Part shown: in pieces, positions 1-8,380 of the stretch | How positions within the stretch are numbered: the first letter of the stretch is position 1 | How the letters are laid out: the number at the start of each line of letters is the position of its first letter | Assembly: GCF_004339465.1 (NCBI RefSeq) | Contig: NZ_SMFY01000001.1 | Span: 1-64,000 of the forward strand | Length of the DNA stretch: 64,000 nucleotides | Direction: 5' to 3' | Source of the DNA: Ancylobacter aquaticus | GTDB lineage: Bacteria; Pseudomonadota; Alphaproteobacteria; Rhizobiales; Xanthobacteraceae | Position numbers and translations under genes: made by a program | Notes under the pieces: model-generated | What the model saw: the letters and a program-made list of their open reading frames with translations, nothing else | Database searches by the model: none | Told to the model about the DNA's origin: nothing

Positions 1-1
1 C

Positions 2-970
2 ACCTATTATGTCGACGCGCTGAACAACACCGACATGCCCGCTCCGGGCCGCACCTTCATGGCGACGCTCACGGGCACCTTCGGGAGCGAAGAGCAGATT
101 GCCCCGCTCCCCTTCCACCTGCGCGCGAATGGCGAACGGTGGACCGGCCTCTATGCCGGCGGGTCGGTCGGCTATGGCTTTGGTTCGGTCGACGGCACTA
201 TGACGCTGGCGGATGGCAGCTACGCCCCGCGCGCCTTCGCAGAATCAGCTGATGAAACCTTCAGCGGCGGAATCTGGGGCGGGCAGGTCGGCTATAGCTA
301 CCAGTTCGCCAACGGCTTCGTGATCGGCGCCGAAGCGGACTATCTTCATGCCGGCATGGGAAGTTCGAGTGTCCTTGGCGCCACCGAGGGGTCAGCCCTG
401 ATCGCCAATCGCATGCAGGAAGCCCAGACCGACTATTCTTTCGACTGGATGACGACCATCCGCGCGAAGGCCGGCTACGCACTTACCGACCAGTGGCTTG
501 TCTACGGCACCGCCGGCGTGGCCTTTCTGCGCGAAACCGAGGAGCGGACACAGTACATCTCCAACTTCGCGGACGCGAACAATCCCGGCGGAACCCGGAC
601 GGAGATCAGCTTCTCCGAAACGGCCAGACAGACTCGGACCGGCTTCACCTTCGGCGCCGGTGCGGAATACGCCATCGACGACCGGTGGTCGGTCAAGGCC
701 GAGTATTCCTTCGCCGGCTTCGATGCCGAGAGCTTCATGTTCTGGAAGGCGCGCTCCGGCGTGACTAAGACCTATTCGAAGCAGGTGGGCACCGCCTGGG
801 TGGTGCGCAACCAGACCGCATGCGGCCTCCTCGGGGGTCGGTGGTGCGATCTGGTCGAGCGGCCGGTTTATGAGGACGTGATCGGCACTTCCACCATCGC
901 CGATGGCCGCGACGCCTCGAACTCGGCGGCGTTCCAAGCGGTCAAGATCGGCCTCAACTACCGCTTTTGA
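2..970 (+). CDS. TonB-dependent receptor C-terminus fused in frame to an Omp25/31-like beta-barrel (5' partial)
   Basis: The frame is open from the window edge, so the gene starts upstream. The first translated residues read like the last strands of a TonB-dependent receptor: YVDALNNTDMPAPGRTF, then MATLTGTF ending in the aromatic residue typical of that family. There is no stop. After a short linker (SEEQIAPLP) the frame enters a second module beginning WTGLYAGGSVGYGFG, the hallmark of rhizobial Omp25/31-type opacity porins. It ends VKIGLNYRF with the terminal Phe used for outer-membrane insertion. The ATG at 35 lies inside the receptor part and is unlikely to be the true start. Expected location is the outer membrane. 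The substrate cannot be read from this fragment. Either a true fusion or a lost stop codon would explain it. Confidence 0.75.
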   Translation, partial: TYYVDALNNTDMPAPGRTFMATLTGTFGSEEQIAPLPFHLRANGERWTGLYAGGSVGYGFGSVDGTMTLADGSYAPRAFAESADETFSGGIWGGQVGYSYQFANGFVIGAEADYLHAGMGSSSVLGATEGSALIANRMQEAQTDYSFDWMTTIRAKAGYALTDQWLVYGTAGVAFLRETEERTQYISNFADANNPGGTRTEISFSETARQTRTGFTFGAGAEYAIDDRWSVKAEYSFAGFDAESFMFWKARSGVTKTYSKQVGTAWVVRNQTACGLLGGRWCDLVERPVYEDVIGTSTIADGRDASNSAAFQAVKIGLNYRF

Positions 971-979
971 GAACGAGGC

Positions 980-1005
980 GCGTCACCCCGCGCGAGGGGT
1001 GACGC
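980..1005. terminator. Bidirectional hairpin between convergent genes
   Basis: The arms GCGTCACCCC (980-989) and GGGGTGACGC (996-1005) pair perfectly over 10 bp with a 6-nt loop. The hairpin lies between the outer-membrane gene (ends 970) and fghA (ends 1020 on the minus strand). There is no clear U-tract on either side, so it may act with Rho or simply protect the transcript ends. Confidence 0.55.
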
Positions 1006-1019
1006 CGGGCCGGTGCCCT

Positions 1020-1868
1020 TCAGCGGCGGAGCCGGGTCGCGTGCCAGGCGATGTGGTCCGCCATGAAGGTGGAGATGAAGAAATAGGAATGGTCGTAGCC
1101 CTCGCGCAGGGTGAGCGTGAGGGGGATGCCGGCCGCCTTGCAGGCGTCCGCCAGAAGCTGCGGCCGCAGGCCAGTCTCCAGGAAAGAATCGGCCGACCCT
1201 TGGTCGACCAGGAATTCCGGGAAGCGGCGTCCGTCCTCGATCAGCGCCACGGCGTCATAGGCCCGCCACTCGCTCTCATCCGCGCCGAGATATTTTTCCA
1301 GCGCCGGCCGCGACCAGTCCGCCGTCGAAGGCTGGACGATGGGCGCGAAAGCCGAGCAGCTCCTGAAGCGGTCAGGATGCTTCAGCGCGATGGTGAGCGC
1401 GCCGTGCCCGCCCATCGAATGGCCGAAGATTCCTTGCCGGCTCATATCCGCGGGAAACTCCTGCGCGACCAGCGCGGTGAGTTCCTCGACAATGTAGGAA
1501 TACATCCGGTAATGCGTGGCATAGGGCGCCTGCGTGGCGTCGAGATAGAAGCCGGCGCCGGAGCCGAACTGCCAGTTCTCCGGCTCGTCGGGAACCTCGG
1601 CGCCGCGCGGAGAGGTGTCCGGCGCCACGATGATGACGCCATGGGCGGCAGCGGCGGCGCGGTATTCGCCCTTGTCCATCACATTGGCATGGGTGCAGGT
1701 GAGTCCCGACAGATACCACAGCACCGGCACGGGGCCCTCGACCGCCTGCGGCGGCACGAAGACGGCGAAGGTCATCGGCGTGCCGGTCACCGTCGAATCA
1801 TGCCGATAGACGCCCTGCACGCCGCCATGCGATTTCGCGGTGCTGATCGTTTCCATCGTCGCGCCCAT
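1020..1868 (-). CDS. fghA: S-formylglutathione hydrolase
   Basis: This enzyme hydrolyses S-formylglutathione to formate and glutathione, the last step of glutathione-dependent formaldehyde oxidation in the cytoplasm. The 282-residue length matches the esterase D family. The nucleophile elbow GHSMGG places Ser151. Asp227 (in VDQGSAD) and His260 (in GYDHSYF) complete the triad, and WYLSGLTC near residue 51 carries the oxyanion region. The start codon shares its A with the TGA of the upstream frmA gene (TGATG), so the two are translationally coupled. A second Met at residue 5 (METIST) is an alternative start. Confidence 0.95.
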   Translation of the reverse strand: MGATMETISTAKSHGGVQGVYRHDSTVTGTPMTFAVFVPPQAVEGPVPVLWYLSGLTCTHANVMDKGEYRAAAAAHGVIIVAPDTSPRGAEVPDEPENWQFGSGAGFYLDATQAPYATHYRMYSYIVEELTALVAQEFPADMSRQGIFGHSMGGHGALTIALKHPDRFRSCSAFAPIVQPSTADWSRPALEKYLGADESEWRAYDAVALIEDGRRFPEFLVDQGSADSFLETGLRPQLLADACKAAGIPLTLTLREGYDHSYFFISTFMADHIAWHATRLRR

Positions 1869-2995
1869 CAGTAGATCACCACGGAACGGATCGACTTGCC
1901 CTCATGCATGAGGTCGAAGGCGGTGTTGATTTCGTCGAGCGGCATGGTGTGGGTGATCAGGTCGTCGATGTTGATCTTGCCCTCCATGTACCAGTCGACG
2001 ATCTTCGGCACGTCGGTGCGCCCGCGCGCGCCGCCAAAAGCCGAGCCGCGCCAGTTGCGCCCGGTGACGAGCTGGAACGGGCGAGTGGCGATTTCCGCCC
2101 CGGCCGGCGCCACGCCGATGACGATGGACGTGCCCCAGCCGCGATGGCAGGCTTCCAGCGCCTGGCGCATCACATTCACATTGCCGGTGCAGTCGAAGGT
2201 GAAGTCGGCGCCGCCATCGGTCAGGTCCTGGATCGCCTGCACCACCTTGTCGTTGCCGACCTCCAGCGGGTTGATGAAATCGGTCATGCCGAATTTCTTG
2301 GCCATCTCGACCTTGGCCGGGTTGATGTCGACGCCGATGATCTTGTCGGCGCCGACCATGCGGGCGCCCTGGATCACGTTGAGGCCGATGCCGCCGAGGC
2401 CGAACACCACCACGTTAGCGCCCGGCCAGACCTTGCCGGTATAGACCACCGCGCCGATGCCGGTGGTGACGCCGCAGCCGATGTAGCAGATCTTGTCGAA
2501 GGGCGCGTCCTCGCGCACCTTGGCGAGCGCGATCTCCGGCAGCACGGTGAAGTTGGAGAAGGTCGAGCAGCCCATATAGTGGAAGATCTCACTGCCCCGG
2601 CCGCCCACCGCCTCGCAGGAAAAGCGAGAGGTGCGGTCGGGCATCAGGCCCTGCCCCTGCGTGGCGCGGATCGAGGTGCACAGGTTCGAGCGCTGCGACA
2701 GGCAGGTTTTGCAGCTGCGGCATTCCGGCGTGTAGAGCGGGATGACGTGATCACCGACCTTGAGCGACGAAACGCCGGCGCCGAGCTCGCGCACGATGCC
2801 CGCGCCCTCGTGGCCGAGAATGGCGGGGAACTTGCCCTCGGAATCCAGCCCGTCCAGCGTGTAGGCATCCGTGTGGCACACGCCGGTCGCCATGATCTCG
2901 ACCAGCACCTCGCCGGGCCGGGGCCCGCCGATCTCGATGGTCTCGATGGTCAGCGGCTTCTTGGCTTCCCAGGCGACGGCGGCGCGCGATTTCAT
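1868..2995 (-). CDS. frmA: S-(hydroxymethyl)glutathione dehydrogenase / class III alcohol dehydrogenase
   Basis: This NAD-dependent, zinc-containing dehydrogenase oxidises S-hydroxymethylglutathione, formed spontaneously from formaldehyde and glutathione, to S-formylglutathione. At 375 residues it is full length. Catalytic zinc ligands are Cys40 (GVCHTD), His62 (GHEGAG) and Cys174 (GCGVTTG). Structural zinc ligands are Cys92, Cys95, Cys98 and Cys106. The Rossmann motif GLGGIG is at 199-204. It is the middle gene of frmR-frmA-fghA, 27 bp after frmR. An AGAGGGAAA ribosome binding site precedes the ATG. Transcription is probably repressed by FrmR until formaldehyde appears. Confidence 0.96.
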   Translation of the reverse strand: MKSRAAVAWEAKKPLTIETIEIGGPRPGEVLVEIMATGVCHTDAYTLDGLDSEGKFPAILGHEGAGIVRELGAGVSSLKVGDHVIPLYTPECRSCKTCLSQRSNLCTSIRATQGQGLMPDRTSRFSCEAVGGRGSEIFHYMGCSTFSNFTVLPEIALAKVREDAPFDKICYIGCGVTTGIGAVVYTGKVWPGANVVVFGLGGIGLNVIQGARMVGADKIIGVDINPAKVEMAKKFGMTDFINPLEVGNDKVVQAIQDLTDGGADFTFDCTGNVNVMRQALEACHRGWGTSIVIGVAPAGAEIATRPFQLVTGRNWRGSAFGGARGRTDVPKIVDWYMEGKINIDDLITHTMPLDEINTAFDLMHEGKSIRSVVIY

Positions 2996-3022
2996 GGATT
3001 TTCCCTCTTGGATCTGGTGCAG

Positions 3023-3304
3023 CTATTTCAGATAGGTGCGTAGAATTTTCATGGTCGCGTCGAGACCGTCGGTCGCGGGCGGCGCGGCGGCGTCCACGCT
3101 CGCATGCTCGAAGGTTTCGCGCAGGTGGATGTCGAGCACCTCGGCCATCAGCCCGCCGGCGGCGCCGCGAAGCGCCGAGATCTGCTGGAGCAGCAGGTTG
3201 CAGTCCGACCCCGCCTCGATCGCGCGCTCCAGCGCTTCGGCCTGGCCCTTGATGCGCCGCAGCCGTGTCAGGGCACGCTTCTTGTCATCGGGCGAATGAG
3301 GCAT
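3023..3304 (-). CDS. frmR: Formaldehyde-sensing repressor FrmR (CsoR/RcnR family)
   Basis: This small all-helical repressor of the DUF156/CsoR superfamily controls the formaldehyde genes downstream. Starting at the ATG ending at 3304 gives 93 residues, close to the 91 of E. coli FrmR. With this start Pro2, Cys35 and His60 fall exactly where the enterobacterial protein has them. Pro2 and Cys35 are the residues crosslinked by formaldehyde in the characterised protein. The frame is open for 22 more codons upstream, but that longer start would put coding sequence over the operator at 3351-3366 and would destroy the N-terminal Pro2. The short start is therefore preferred. Confidence 0.93.
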   Translation of the reverse strand: MPHSPDDKKRALTRLRRIKGQAEALERAIEAGSDCNLLLQQISALRGAAGGLMAEVLDIHLRETFEHASVDAAAPPATDGLDATMKILRTYLK

Positions 3305-3347
3305 CCGGGCACCACGCGTTCCGCGTGCGCACGCGGCTCGGAGTTTC

Positions 3348-3366
3348 AGTATACTGGAGGGAGTAT
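3348..3366. promoter_or_regulatory. Probable FrmR operator (TACT-N6-AGTA dyad)
   Basis: ATACT (3351-3355) and AGTAT (3362-3366) are perfect inverted repeats around the G-rich centre GGAGGG. This matches the TACT-G-tract-AGTA architecture known for RcnR/FrmR/CsoR-type operators. The overlapping AGTATACT at 3348-3355 is itself palindromic. The site lies 47 bp upstream of the frmR start, where a repressor would block the promoter of the whole operon. Confidence 0.75.
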
Positions 3367-3532
3367 CCACGCAAGGCCGGCCACTACGTTACCGCCCTCG
3401 CGCGACGGCCTGAAACGGCGACGGCAGGCGACGCCAAAAACGCCACCTGCCAGCCTTTCCACACGCCGCTTTCCGGCCGCCTCTTTCCGCTTGCCACGCG
3501 GCGCAGCCCGCGCGCCGCGCCTTGCCGGCACC

Positions 3533-4327
3533 TCACCGGGCGGCGGCGCTGGCACTCCTCGCGGCCTTGTCGATCACGTCGGCGACGGCCTTGGGCTGGG
3601 TCATGAATACGGCGTGGCTGGCCGGAACCTGCGTGACCTCGGCACCGATGCGCTTGGCCATGTGCTGAAGCATGCGCTGATCAAAGGCCTTGTCGTCGGT
3701 GGCGATCACCGCCCAGCTCGGCTTGCTGCGCCAGGCCGCCTGCGTCAGCCTAGTGCCGAACGACGCCATGGCAATCGGCACCTGCGAATCGCGCATGAAG
3801 GCGGCATCGGCGTCGCTGGTGTCGGCAGCGAAGCCCGCCTTGAAGTCCGACGGCTTCACATAGGCGAAGCCATCTTCATGGATGTCGAGAACAAATTCGG
3901 GCGGGGTGACGAAGCCCTCATATTGCTGGGCCGTGGTTTCGCCGGCGTCAGGGGAAAGGGCGGAGACATAGACGAGGCCCGCCACCTTGGGGTCGACGCC
4001 AGCTTCAGTGATGACCGTGCCGCCCCAGCTGTGGCCGACCAGAATCGTCGGGCCGTCCTGCCGGGCCAGCGCGCGCTTCGTGGCGGCGACATCATCCTCC
4101 AGCGAGGTGAGCGGGTTCTGCACGATGGTGACGCGGTAGCCGCGTTGCGTCAGCTGGTCATACACGCCGCGCCAGCCGGAACCGTCGGCGAAGGCGCCGT
4201 GCACAAGCACCACATTGCGGACCGGCTGCGACGCCGGAATCCCCTCGGCGGCGAGCGAAACGGCGGCGGAGGACAGGCTGGCGGCGGCGGCCACTGTGGC
4301 CAGGAGGCTGCGGGTCTTGGTGTTCAT
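3533..4327 (-). CDS. Exported alpha/beta hydrolase
   Basis: A 264-residue alpha/beta-hydrolase-fold protein. Residues 1-27 (MNTKTRSLLATVAAAASLSS onward, ending in AAVSLAA) form a Sec signal peptide, so it acts in the periplasm. The oxyanion segment VHGAF is at 42-46 and the nucleophile elbow GHSWGG places Ser100. SHAVFM near the C-terminus supplies the probable catalytic His. Relatives are annotated as esterases or salicylate-esterase-like hydrolases, and the substrate is unknown. The ATG at 4327 is chosen because it opens the signal peptide, and a longer frame would run across the palindromic operator at 4350-4366. It is divergent from the OhrR-type regulator at 4473. Confidence 0.85.
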   Translation of the reverse strand: MNTKTRSLLATVAAAASLSSAAVSLAAEGIPASQPVRNVVLVHGAFADGSGWRGVYDQLTQRGYRVTIVQNPLTSLEDDVAATKRALARQDGPTILVGHSWGGTVITEAGVDPKVAGLVYVSALSPDAGETTAQQYEGFVTPPEFVLDIHEDGFAYVKPSDFKAGFAADTSDADAAFMRDSQVPIAMASFGTRLTQAAWRSKPSWAVIATDDKAFDQRMLQHMAKRIGAEVTQVPASHAVFMTQPKAVADVIDKAARSASAAAR

Positions 4328-4349
4328 CGTCTTGCTCCGTGTCTGATAC

Positions 4350-4366
4350 GCGATAACTGTTATCGC
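4350..4366. promoter_or_regulatory. Palindromic operator 1 in the hydrolase/ohrR-like divergent promoter
   Basis: GCGATAACTGTTATCGC is a perfect inverted repeat (8-bp arms around one T). It lies 23 bp upstream of the exported hydrolase start and 107 bp from the divergent MarR/OhrR-type gene. Its GTTATCGC half is repeated at 4413-4420. The symmetry and size suit a winged-helix MarR-family dimer. Confidence 0.7.
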
Positions 4367-4412
4367 AATATCGGTTAGGTAGTTGATCCCCGCACGCCTG
4401 TCCAGCATATTC

Positions 4413-4427
4413 GTTATCGCGATATTC
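4413..4427. promoter_or_regulatory. Second operator-like copy in the same divergent promoter
   Basis: GTTATCGCGATATTC resembles GTTATCGCAATATC at 4359-4372 (12 of 14 positions identical), 54 bp away. It contains the 10-bp palindrome TATCGCGATA (4415-4424). It is the copy nearer the regulator, 46 bp upstream of its start, and could mediate autorepression. Confidence 0.6.
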
Positions 4428-4472
4428 TTTTTTGCGCCCGTGCGGCTATATGAGGTGGCAAAGGAGCCCATG

Positions 4473-4940
4473 ATGACCGTGAAAGCCAACCCGCCCGTGC
4501 CGCTGGACGACCAGCTCTGCTACACCATCTATTCCGCTGCTATGGCGATCCAGCGCGTCTACAAGCCCCTGCTCGACCAACTCGGCCTGACCTATCCGCA
4601 ATATCTCGTGCTCAACGTGCTCTGGCGGGAGGACGGGCTGACGGTGGGCGGCATCGCCGAGAAGCTGGCGCTGGAATCGAGCACGCTGACGCCCTTGCTC
4701 AAGCGGCTCGAAGCGGCCGGGCACCTGCACCGGACGCGCAACCCCGACAATGAACGCCAGGTCGTCGTCGCCCTCACCGATAAGGGGCGCGCGCTGAAGG
4801 CGCAGGCGGGCTGCCTTGGCGATGCGCTGCTCGGCGCCTCCGGGCAGAGCCCGGCCCATCTCGGCGCCATGAACCGAGACATAAGAGAGCTGCGCGATGC
4901 GCTCTATACCCGGCTCGGCGGCTGGACCGCACCGAGCTGA
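4473..4940 (+). CDS. ohrR: OhrR-type MarR-family peroxide-sensing repressor
   Basis: A 155-residue winged-helix regulator. The N-terminal segment LDDQLCYTIYSA with Cys16, then VYKPLLDQLGLTYPQYLVL, is diagnostic for OhrR, which loses DNA binding when that Cys is oxidised by organic hydroperoxides. The recognition-helix region reads ESSTLTPLLKRLE. Two ATGs are adjacent (4470 and 4473). The AAGGAG at 4461-4466 is 6 nt from 4473 but only 3 nt from 4470, so 4473 is preferred. The usual partner, an Ohr peroxidase, is absent here; the divergent gene is an exported hydrolase. The inducer may therefore differ from classical OhrR. Confidence 0.82.
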   Translation: MTVKANPPVPLDDQLCYTIYSAAMAIQRVYKPLLDQLGLTYPQYLVLNVLWREDGLTVGGIAEKLALESSTLTPLLKRLEAAGHLHRTRNPDNERQVVVALTDKGRALKAQAGCLGDALLGASGQSPAHLGAMNRDIRELRDALYTRLGGWTAPS

Positions 4941-5290
4941 CGCGCTGCCGCAGAGAACACATTGGCTCTCCCTGTGGACGGGCGCCGGGCGAATAGGGCA
5001 AAGGCATTCTGGGAAAAATATTTCATCACGACATTTTTCTGGGATTTTTTGGCCTTACCAGTTGTTGCCTGTGAGATATTGACCCTGCCCCTCCGCCGGT
5101 CTAGGAACGGTCGCGTGAGATTTGTCTCGGCACGATCATCCGGCACGTGTTCTGCGCCTTGCTGCGAGATGCAGCGCAGGCAACGTTCCCGTCGCCGGAG
5201 GGGCGCGACCCCGCCGGCGCGCCGTGAGGGAAGAATCGTCATCCAAACACCGCACCGGGCAGCGGAAGTCTCAAGAGATAGGCGGGTTTG
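4941..5290. other. Intergenic region upstream of cysD
   Basis: About 350 bp without a convincing gene. It holds an AT-rich patch unusual for this DNA at 5006-5060. In it TTCTGGGA is directly repeated (5007-5014 and 5037-5044, exactly 30 bp apart). GAAAAAT (5013-5019) and ATTTTTC (5033-5039) form an inverted repeat. This is a plausible activator or repressor site for the cysD promoter. The rest, 5061-5290, is GC-rich leader. I do not recognise a riboswitch. Confidence 0.4.
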
Positions 5291-6199
5291 ATGTCGTCAG
5301 AACGGATGACGCACCTGAGGCGTCTGGAAGCGGAATCCATCTTCATCATGCGGGAGGTGGCTGCGGAGTTCCGCAACCCGGTGATGCTGTATTCGATCGG
5401 CAAGGACTCCGCCGTCATGCTGCATCTCGCGGCCAAGGCGTTCTATCCCGCGCCCCCGCCCTTTCCGCTGATGCACATAGATACCACGTGGAAATTCCGC
5501 GAGATGATCGCCTTTCGCGACGCCATGGCGGCACGGCTCGGTTTCAAGCTTCTCGTTCATACGAACCAGGACGGCCTCGCAAAAGGCATCAACCCGTTCG
5601 ACCACGGCTCGTCGCTCTACACTCATGTAATGAAAACCGAGGCCCTCAAGGAAGCGCTGACGCTGCACGGGTTCGATGCCGCCTTTGGCGGTGCGCGGCG
5701 CGATGAAGAGAAGAGCCGGGCCAAGGAGCGCGTGTTTTCCTTCCGCACCGCCAATCATGGCTGGGACCCGAAGAGCCAGCGGCCCGAGCTTTGGAACCTC
5801 TACAATGCCCGCGTCCGGCCGGGCGAATCGATCCGGGTGTTTCCGCTCTCCAACTGGACCGAGCTCGACATCTGGCAATATATCCTCGCCGAGAACATCC
5901 CGATCGTGCCGCTCTACCTCGCCGCCGATCGGCCGGTGGTGGAGCGCGACGGCCAGCTGATCATGGTGGACGATGCCCGCCTGCCGCTGGCGCCCGGCGA
6001 GGTCCCTCAGATGAAGCGGGTGCGCTTCCGCACGCTGGGCTGCTATCCGCTCACCGCCGCCATCGAGAGCGACGCCGACACGCTGGAAGCCATTGTCGGC
6101 GAAATGCTTCTGGCACGCACGTCGGAGCGCGCAGGCCGCCTCATCGACCATGACGAGGCCGCCTCGATGGAAAAGAAGAAGCGCGAGGGGTATTTCTGA
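5291..6199 (+). CDS. cysD: Sulfate adenylyltransferase small subunit
   Basis: This is the catalytic subunit of ATP sulfurylase. With CysN it activates sulfate to adenosine 5'-phosphosulfate in the cytoplasm, the first step of assimilatory sulfate reduction. The PP-loop SIGKDS is at residues 35-40 of the 302-residue product, and the C-terminus ends KKREGYF as in other CysD proteins. The ATG at 5291 is preferred over an in-frame TTG immediately before it. The TGA overlaps the ATG of cysNC by one base, so the two subunits are co-translated. Confidence 0.95.
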   Translation: MSSERMTHLRRLEAESIFIMREVAAEFRNPVMLYSIGKDSAVMLHLAAKAFYPAPPPFPLMHIDTTWKFREMIAFRDAMAARLGFKLLVHTNQDGLAKGINPFDHGSSLYTHVMKTEALKEALTLHGFDAAFGGARRDEEKSRAKERVFSFRTANHGWDPKSQRPELWNLYNARVRPGESIRVFPLSNWTELDIWQYILAENIPIVPLYLAADRPVVERDGQLIMVDDARLPLAPGEVPQMKRVRFRTLGCYPLTAAIESDADTLEAIVGEMLLARTSERAGRLIDHDEAASMEKKKREGYF

Positions 6200-8094
6200 T
6201 GAACGAGGCGATCGCCCCCGTCAGCACCGCCGATTATCTCGCCCGCCACGAGGCCAAGGGCCTGCTGCGCTTCCTGACCTGCGGCAGCGTGGATGACGGA
6301 AAATCCACGCTTATCGGCCGGCTGCTCTACGACACCAAGCTACTGTTCGAGGACCAGCTGGCGACACTGGCCGCCGATTCGCGCAAGCACGGCACCGCCG
6401 GCGACGACCTCGACTTTGCGCTGCTGGTCGACGGGCTGGCCGCCGAGCGCGAACAGGGCATCACCATCGACGTCGCCTATCGCTTCTTCGCCACCGAGCG
6501 GCGCAAATTCATCGTGGCCGACACGCCCGGCCATGAGCAGTACACCCGCAACATGGCGACCGGCGCCTCCAATTCCGACGTGGCGGTGATCCTGGTCGAT
6601 GCCCGCAAGGGCATTCTCACCCAGACCCGGCGCCATTCCTTCATCGTCTCGCTGCTGGGGCTGAAGGACGTGGTGCTGGCGGTGAACAAGATCGACCTGA
6701 TGGACTATTCCCAGTCCGTGTTCGACCAGATCGTTGCCGACTATCGCGCCTTCGCCGCGGAGTTTGGTTTCCGGACCCTCGTGCCGATTCCAATCTCCGC
6801 CCGCCACGGCGACAATGTCATTGGCCGCAGCGCCAACACGCCCTGGTATGACGGCCCTTCCCTGCTGGACCATCTCGACACGCTGGAGGTGGAAAGCGGG
6901 GCAATGACGCGCCCGTTCCGCCTGCCGGTGCAATGGGTCAACCGTCCCAACCTGAATTTCCGTGGCTTCTCCGGCACGGTGGCCTCCGGCACGGTGCGGG
7001 TCGGCGAGACGGTGGTCATCGCGGGCTCGGGGGCGACCTCGCGGGTCGCCTCGATCGTCACCGCCGATGGCGAGCTGCCGCACGCCGGTGCGGGCCAGGC
7101 CGTGACCCTTACCCTGGAGGACGAGATCGACGCCTCCCGTGGCGACGTGATCGCGGCGGCGGACGCGCGGCCGGATGTTTCCGACCAGTTCGCCGCGCAC
7201 CTCATCTGGATGCACGAGGATTCGCTCCTGCCCGGCCGCCCCTATCTGATGAAGATCGGAACGCGCACCGTCGTCATGTCGGTGACGGAGATCAAGCACC
7301 GCATCGACGTGAACAGCTTCCAGAAGCTCGCCGCCAAGACGCTGGCGCTGAACGATGTGGCGGTGGTCAACATCGCCACCCACGACCCCATCGCCCTGGA
7401 TCGCTTTACCGAAATTCCCCAGACCGGCGCCTTCATCGTCATCGACCGCATGACCAACCAGACGGTGGGTGCCGGCATGGTCGATTTCGGCCTGCGGCGG
7501 GCGACCAATGTGCATTGGCAGGCGCTCGACGTCTCCAAGGCCAGCCGGTCCGGGCTGAAGCTGCAAAAGCCGGCCGTCCTGTGGTTCACGGGCCTGTCGG
7601 GCGCGGGCAAGTCCACCATTGCCAACCTCGTCGAGAAGCGCCTCAACGCGCTGGGCCGGCACACCTACCTGCTCGACGGCGACAATGTCCGCCACGGCCT
7701 GAACAAGGATCTCGGCTTCACCGATGCCGACCGCGTGGAGAACATCCGCCGTGTGGCCGAGGTGGCCGGGCTGATGGTGGATGCGGGGCTGATCGTTCTC
7801 GTGTCCTTCATCTCGCCGTTCCGGGCCGAGCGACAGATGGCGCGCGAACGGCTGGAAACGGGCGAGTTCGTCGAAATCTTCGTCGACACCCCGCTGGAGG
7901 TGGCCGAGGAGCGCGACGTGAAGGGGCTGTACAAGCGGGCCCGCGCCGGGCTGATCCAGAACTTCACCGGGATCGACAGCCCCTACGAGCCCCCGCTCGA
8001 CCCGGAGATCACGATAGAAAGCGGCGCCCTCGCCGCAGAGGCGGCGGCCGAGCACATCTTCGCGTTTCTGCTGGACAAGGGTTATCTCAGCTGA
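6199..8094 (+). CDS. cysNC: Bifunctional sulfate adenylyltransferase subunit 1 / adenylylsulfate kinase
   Basis: A 631-residue fusion. The N-terminal half is the EF-Tu-like GTPase CysN: P-loop GSVDDGKS at 29-36, DTPGHEQ at 108-114 and NKID at 163-166. GTP hydrolysis there drives the ATP sulfurylase reaction with CysD. The C-terminal part, from about residue 450, is APS kinase CysC with P-loop GLSGAGKS at 465-472 and [10 protein letters not shown], which makes PAPS. This NodQ-like fusion is common in rhizobia. No PAPS reductase or sulfite reductase gene lies in this window. Confidence 0.96.
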   Translation: MNEAIAPVSTADYLARHEAKGLLRFLTCGSVDDGKSTLIGRLLYDTKLLFEDQLATLAADSRKHGTAGDDLDFALLVDGLAAEREQGITIDVAYRFFATERRKFIVADTPGHEQYTRNMATGASNSDVAVILVDARKGILTQTRRHSFIVSLLGLKDVVLAVNKIDLMDYSQSVFDQIVADYRAFAAEFGFRTLVPIPISARHGDNVIGRSANTPWYDGPSLLDHLDTLEVESGAMTRPFRLPVQWVNRPNLNFRGFSGTVASGTVRVGETVVIAGSGATSRVASIVTADGELPHAGAGQAVTLTLEDEIDASRGDVIAAADARPDVSDQFAAHLIWMHEDSLLPGRPYLMKIGTRTVVMSVTEIKHRIDVNSFQKLAAKTLALNDVAVVNIATHDPIALDRFTEIPQTGAFIVIDRMTNQTVGAGMVDFGLRRATNVHWQALDVSKASRSGLKLQKPAVLWFTGLSGAGKSTIANLVEKRLNALGRHTYLLDGDNVRHGLNKDLGFTDADRVENIRRVAEVAGLMVDAGLIVLVSFISPFRAERQMARERLETGEFVEIFVDTPLEVAEERDVKGLYKRARAGLIQNFTGIDSPYEPPLDPEITIESGALAAEAAAEHIFAFLLDKGYLS

Positions 8095-8104
8095 GCGGCC
8101 CCGG

Positions 8105-8122
8105 CGCCCCGAAGGCGGGGCG
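8105..8122 (+). terminator. Hairpin after cysNC
   Basis: CGCCCCG (8105-8111) pairs with CGGGGCG (8116-8122) around the loop AAGG, 10 bp after the cysNC stop. There is no U-tract, so intrinsic termination is uncertain. Confidence 0.45.
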
Positions 8123-8158
8123 TCATCGTCCGGAGGCTTCGTGTTCGGAGATCGGGGC

Positions 8159-8244
8159 TGGTGCGGGCGGTCGGACTCGAACCGACACTCTGTCACCAGA
8201 AACGGATTTTGAGTCCGTCGCGTCTACCATTCCGCCACGCCCGC
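8159..8244 (-). tRNA. tRNA-Leu (anticodon CAA)
   Basis: Read on the minus strand, an 86-nt type II tRNA starts GCGGGCGTGGCGGAATGG. The 7-nt anticodon loop CTCAAAA gives anticodon CAA. There is a long variable arm, and the T-arm GTTCGAGTCC is intact. The acceptor arms GCGGGCG (8238-8244) and CGCCCGC (8163-8169) are fully complementary. Discriminator A and CCA (8159-8162) are encoded. It reads UUG codons. Confidence 0.95.
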
Positions 8245-8380
8245 ACGGTGCGGTTCTCTATAACGAAATGAATCGCCCCGCCAAGTGAAAAGCCGGCGCA
8301 TGAAGCCGGAAGTTTATCCTCGGAACGGACCCGTGGCGATCAACGTCACGGGTGCGCCCGATGGAATGCAGCCGCCCGGT

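Noticed and set aside
4971-4980. TGTGGACG and a similar TGTGGACAG near 27160 as DnaA boxes
   Set aside because: Both have two or more mismatches to TTATNCACA and stand alone, away from the hemE-ppsR gap.
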